Source: an uncultured Negativibacillus sp.
Lineage (GTDB): Bacteria; Bacillota; Clostridia; Oscillospirales; Ruminococcaceae
DNA: 35,855 nt
Assembly (NCBI RefSeq): GCF_944388365.1
Contig: NZ_CALXIN010000016.1
Coordinates: 1 to 35,855, forward strand
Reading direction: 5' to 3'
This document shows, piece by piece, positions 34,456-35,855 of this stretch; the first letter of the stretch is position 1, and every line of letters begins with the position of its first letter. The position numbers and the translations under genes are program-made. The notes below the pieces were generated by a model. It had not been told where the DNA came from. It made no database searches and worked only from the letters and a program-made list of their open reading frames with translations.

Positions 34456-34530
34456 GCACTAAACGTGCGGCAGCATCGAAACAGCATCAAGTCTCTAAAC
34501 TTTTTGATTTATGGAATGTCCTTATGTTGG
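34456..34530 (+). repeat. Direct repeat with GCAC palindrome, copy 1
   Basis: GCACTAAACGTGC, then GGCAGCATCGAAACAGC, GTCTCTAAACTTTTT and ATGTTGGG. The second copy lies at 34573-34652 with the same order of blocks and variable joints. Confidence 0.75.
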
Positions 34531-34572
34531 GACAGCGTCGTACAAATTTAATCTGCCCGCAAAGCGGTCAGC

Positions 34573-34652
34573 GCACTAGACGTGCGACAGCATCGAAACA
34601 GCTTTATAGTCTCTAAACTTTTTTATAAAAAGAATTGTGTTTTATGTTGGGG
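34573..34652 (+). repeat. Direct repeat with GCAC palindrome, copy 2
   Basis: GCACTAGACGTGC, then GACAGCATCGAAACAGC, GTCTCTAAACTTTTT and ATGTTGGGG. Its start (34572-34586) is the reverse complement of window bases 1-15, and CGTGCGACAGCATCG (34581-34595) is the reverse complement of 34147-34161. Confidence 0.75.
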
Positions 34653-34658
34653 CTCCTC

Positions 34659-34709
34659 GCCCCAAACCCTCGCAAACTTTTGTGTACAAAAGTTTGACAA
34701 AAAACTTTA
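34659..34709 (+). repeat. 51-bp repeat module upstream of the anchored protein gene
   Basis: Identical to 32323-32373. It lies 39 bases before the -35 box of the next promoter. In both places GTTGGGGCT precedes it, so it can also form a hairpin with its own GCCCC start. Confidence 0.9.
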
Positions 34710-34748
34710 ATTTGTGTTGTCGGGCAGCGTCGTGCACACTCCTCCCTC

Positions 34749-34777
34749 TTGCCTTTCTATGTAAAATACGCTATCCT
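34749..34777 (+). promoter_or_regulatory. Promoter of the anchored protein gene
   Basis: TTGCCT and TATCCT are 17 bases apart, leaving a leader of about 30 bases. Confidence 0.5.
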
Positions 34778-34813
34778 ATCCTTATCTTCACTCAACCCAA
34801 AGGAGCTGTTTAC

Positions 34814-35356
34814 ATGATCGAAAAAAAACGCGACCCTAAACCCAAAATCTTTTTCACCGCTGCCATTCTGCTGGTGCTGTGTATCCTCGGCTATCAGCTG
34901 CTCTTCCCTACTCCCGTTCCATCCAGCGACGGCGTCATCCAGCTGCTGCAAAAGGCGGAGGCGGTCTATCAGCCAGGCAACACCCAGCTGCTCTCCTGCA
35001 CCGCTTCCGACGTCGACGGCTACGAGGTCGTTTCCGACTACGACCAGGTCGTCCAGACCATCTTCACCTCCGAAGGCATCCAGCAGCTGGAGCAGGCTGC
35101 CATCGACGGCAAACCTCTCATCCGCAAGGAGCAGGATCAGGTCCTCCGTCTGAGTGCCGACGAAACTTCCTCTGCCTACTTTGACAACATTCAGGCGGCA
35201 AAGCTGCTCGACCAGCAGGACAACCTCTTTGCTTTTCGGATTGAGTTTCCTTCTCCCGACGACGGTCAGACGCTGCAAACCGATGTGGTCGTCGCCATGC
35301 AGGAGGACGGCAGTCTGCTGCTGTACAGCCTGCACTATCCGTCGTGCGACCAATAA
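34814..35356 (+). CDS. Membrane-anchored protein of unknown function
   Basis: This 180-residue protein starts with a basic stretch (MIEKKRDPKPK) and one membrane segment (about 12-31, IFFTAAILLVLCILGYQLLF), so the rest probably lies outside the cell. The exported part includes DVDGYEVVSDYDQVVQTIFT, a Gln- and Asp-rich alpha/beta segment, and a C-terminal pair of strands (VVVAMQEDGSLLLYSLHYPS). I do not recognise the family with confidence; the layout recalls small anchored domains of spore formers and wall-hydrolase inhibitors, but this is a guess. AAAGGAG lies eight bases before the ATG at 34814; the longer open frame to 34637 runs through repeat sequence and is rejected. The gene sits between two repeat mosaics and has its own terminator. 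Confidence 0.75.
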   Translation: MIEKKRDPKPKIFFTAAILLVLCILGYQLLFPTPVPSSDGVIQLLQKAEAVYQPGNTQLLSCTASDVDGYEVVSDYDQVVQTIFTSEGIQQLEQAAIDGKPLIRKEQDQVLRLSADETSSAYFDNIQAAKLLDQQDNLFAFRIEFPSPDDGQTLQTDVVVAMQEDGSLLLYSLHYPSCDQ

Positions 35357-35366
35357 TCTTTCCATT

Positions 35367-35398
35367 AAAAAAGCGTCCTTACAAAAGGGCGCTTTTTT
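35367..35398 (+). terminator. Terminator of the anchored protein gene
   Basis: AAAAAAGCGTCC pairs with GGGCGCTTTTTT (one G-U pair) around an 8-base loop, ten bases past the stop codon. Confidence 0.85.
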
Positions 35399-35500
35399 AT
35401 AAAACAAAACTCTATCTTTGCAGGGAAGCTTCTGCAGGACCACTTTACGGCGGAGGGCATCGTCCTCCGCCCTCTATTTTGCAGGAAAGTTCCTGCAAAC
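35399..35500. repeat. Hairpins leading into repeat block B
   Basis: Contains GGCGGAGG-7-CCTCCGCC followed by a CTATTTTGCAGG flank, possibly a seventh GAG-like module, and the perfect hairpin TTTGCAGGAA-2-TTCCTGCAAA (35478-35499). The latter parallels the CTGCAAA / TTTGCAG hairpin next to block A. No gene is seen. Confidence 0.6.
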
Positions 35501-35855
35501 CACCTTGCAGGCTTACGCAGCCTGCACCGCGATTACTTTCCTTTCACGAGGAAAGTAATCAAAGGCGTGCCAAAGAGGAAGTGTCCTCTTTGGAATCTTC
35601 TCTTAGGGGATTCTCCCCTCGGGAACTTCGCCTTGCGAAGTTCTCTCCCCCTGACTGCTCCGTCAGCAAGAGAATGTCAGGTTTTGCATCTACCACTTCG
35701 GGAAGCTGTGTGCTTACGTCGCGTGCAGCCTCTACCGTTACAGAGGGGTTTCAAAAGGGGTCACACTTGACCCCTTTTGCTGGAATTCCAAAAACCAGGA
35801 GGTTTTTGGTGTGCTCTTTGTGAAACTTTCTTCACACAAGAAAGTTTCCGCAGGT
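35501..35855 (-). repeat. Multi-hairpin repeat block, copy B, running off the window
   Basis: Read on the minus strand, this matches copy A (31811-32172) hairpin for hairpin: 35822-35848, 35788-35809, 35753-35778, then the GAACTTCGC hairpin near 35620-35642, a CCAAAGAGG hairpin near 35572-35595, 35531-35560 and 35507-35525. It continues past the end of the window. A conserved open frame in both copies is likely to be a by-product of sequence similarity. Confidence 0.85.

Larger units (their letters stand above)
33907..34740. repeat. Palindromic repeat mosaic between the tRNA and the anchored protein gene
   Basis: No gene is supported in these 830 bases. Hairpins include GAGCTTTTTTCAAAAAGCTC (33950-33969), CCAAAGGCAGCGCCTTTGG (33975-33993) and TGGGACAGCGTCCCA, then GAG-type modules (34105, 34213), a pair of related 75-80-bp direct repeats (34456-34530, 34573-34652) and a 51-bp module (34659-34709). 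Short cores such as GAGGCAAACTAAAGTTTTT and GAGACAAAACAAAGTTTTT resemble the GAG-TAAACACTTTT core at the window start. Confidence 0.75.

Noticed and set aside
34637..34813. 59-residue N-terminal extension of the anchored protein
   Set aside because: It reads through the 51-bp repeat and the promoter; the ATG at 34814 has a proper ribosome site and starts a typical anchor.
31590..35855. CRISPR array
   Set aside because: The repeats are not evenly spaced, spacers are not unique sequence of constant length, and no cas gene is present.
1..35855. Prophage, insertion sequence or defence island
   Set aside because: No transposase, integrase, phage structural, restriction or toxin genes are seen on either strand.

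Overview
The window looks like chromosomal DNA of a Clostridia-type Firmicute, probably Oscillospirales (Ruminococcaceae or Butyricicoccaceae-like). Reasons: Gram-positive style Shine-Dalgarno sites (GGAGG) before nearly every gene, sigma-A style promoters, moderately GC-rich genes with AT-rich intergenic DNA, the str operon order rpsL-rpsG-fusA-tuf, a two-subunit PyrK/PyrD type 1B dihydroorotate dehydrogenase, a DUF951 protein beside prfA, DUF2500 proteins, and a PadR/DUF1700 cassette. The family-level guess rests on general recognition, not on a search.

Layout. 1-543: palindromic repeats and a terminator. 544-3416 (minus): a ROK repressor and a BrnQ amino-acid carrier. 3967-5040 (plus): an M42 peptidase. 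5144-7567 (minus): a PadR / DUF1700 (HAAS) / envelope-protein operon. 7753-8718 (minus): an unrecognised secreted protein. 9017-13651 (minus): rpsL-rpsG-fusA-tuf. 13924-21283 (minus): rpoB-rpoC with their own promoter and leader. 21600-22379 (minus): two DUF2500 proteins. 22575-27806 (minus): DUF951, prfA, sua5, coaE, a lytic transglycosylase, and an M18 aminopeptidase which may be read with them. 28029-28979 (plus): an S1-domain protein. 29020-31445 (minus): pyrK-pyrD followed by a histidine phosphatase. 32511-33062 (plus): a QueT transporter behind a probable preQ1-I riboswitch. 33207-33662 (plus): an unknown protein. 33743-33819 (plus): tRNA-Arg(ACG). 34814-35356 (plus): an unknown membrane-anchored protein.

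Most of the window is core gene expression: two RNA polymerase subunits, two ribosomal proteins, two elongation factors, a release factor, a tRNA-modification enzyme, and coenzyme A, pyrimidine and queuosine functions. The RpoB rifampicin cluster and the RpsL streptomycin positions look wild type.

The unusual material is non-coding. The stretches 1-480, 31590-32400, 33907-34740 and 35400-35855 are mosaics of imperfect palindromes that recur in both orientations. Between copies the stem sequences change on both sides together, so that pairing is kept while loops and flanks stay alike. This is the best candidate here for something poorly described: a structured, modular intergenic repeat family, with one 51-bp module placed just upstream of two promoters. 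I see no phage, insertion sequence, CRISPR array, toxin-antitoxin or defence genes.
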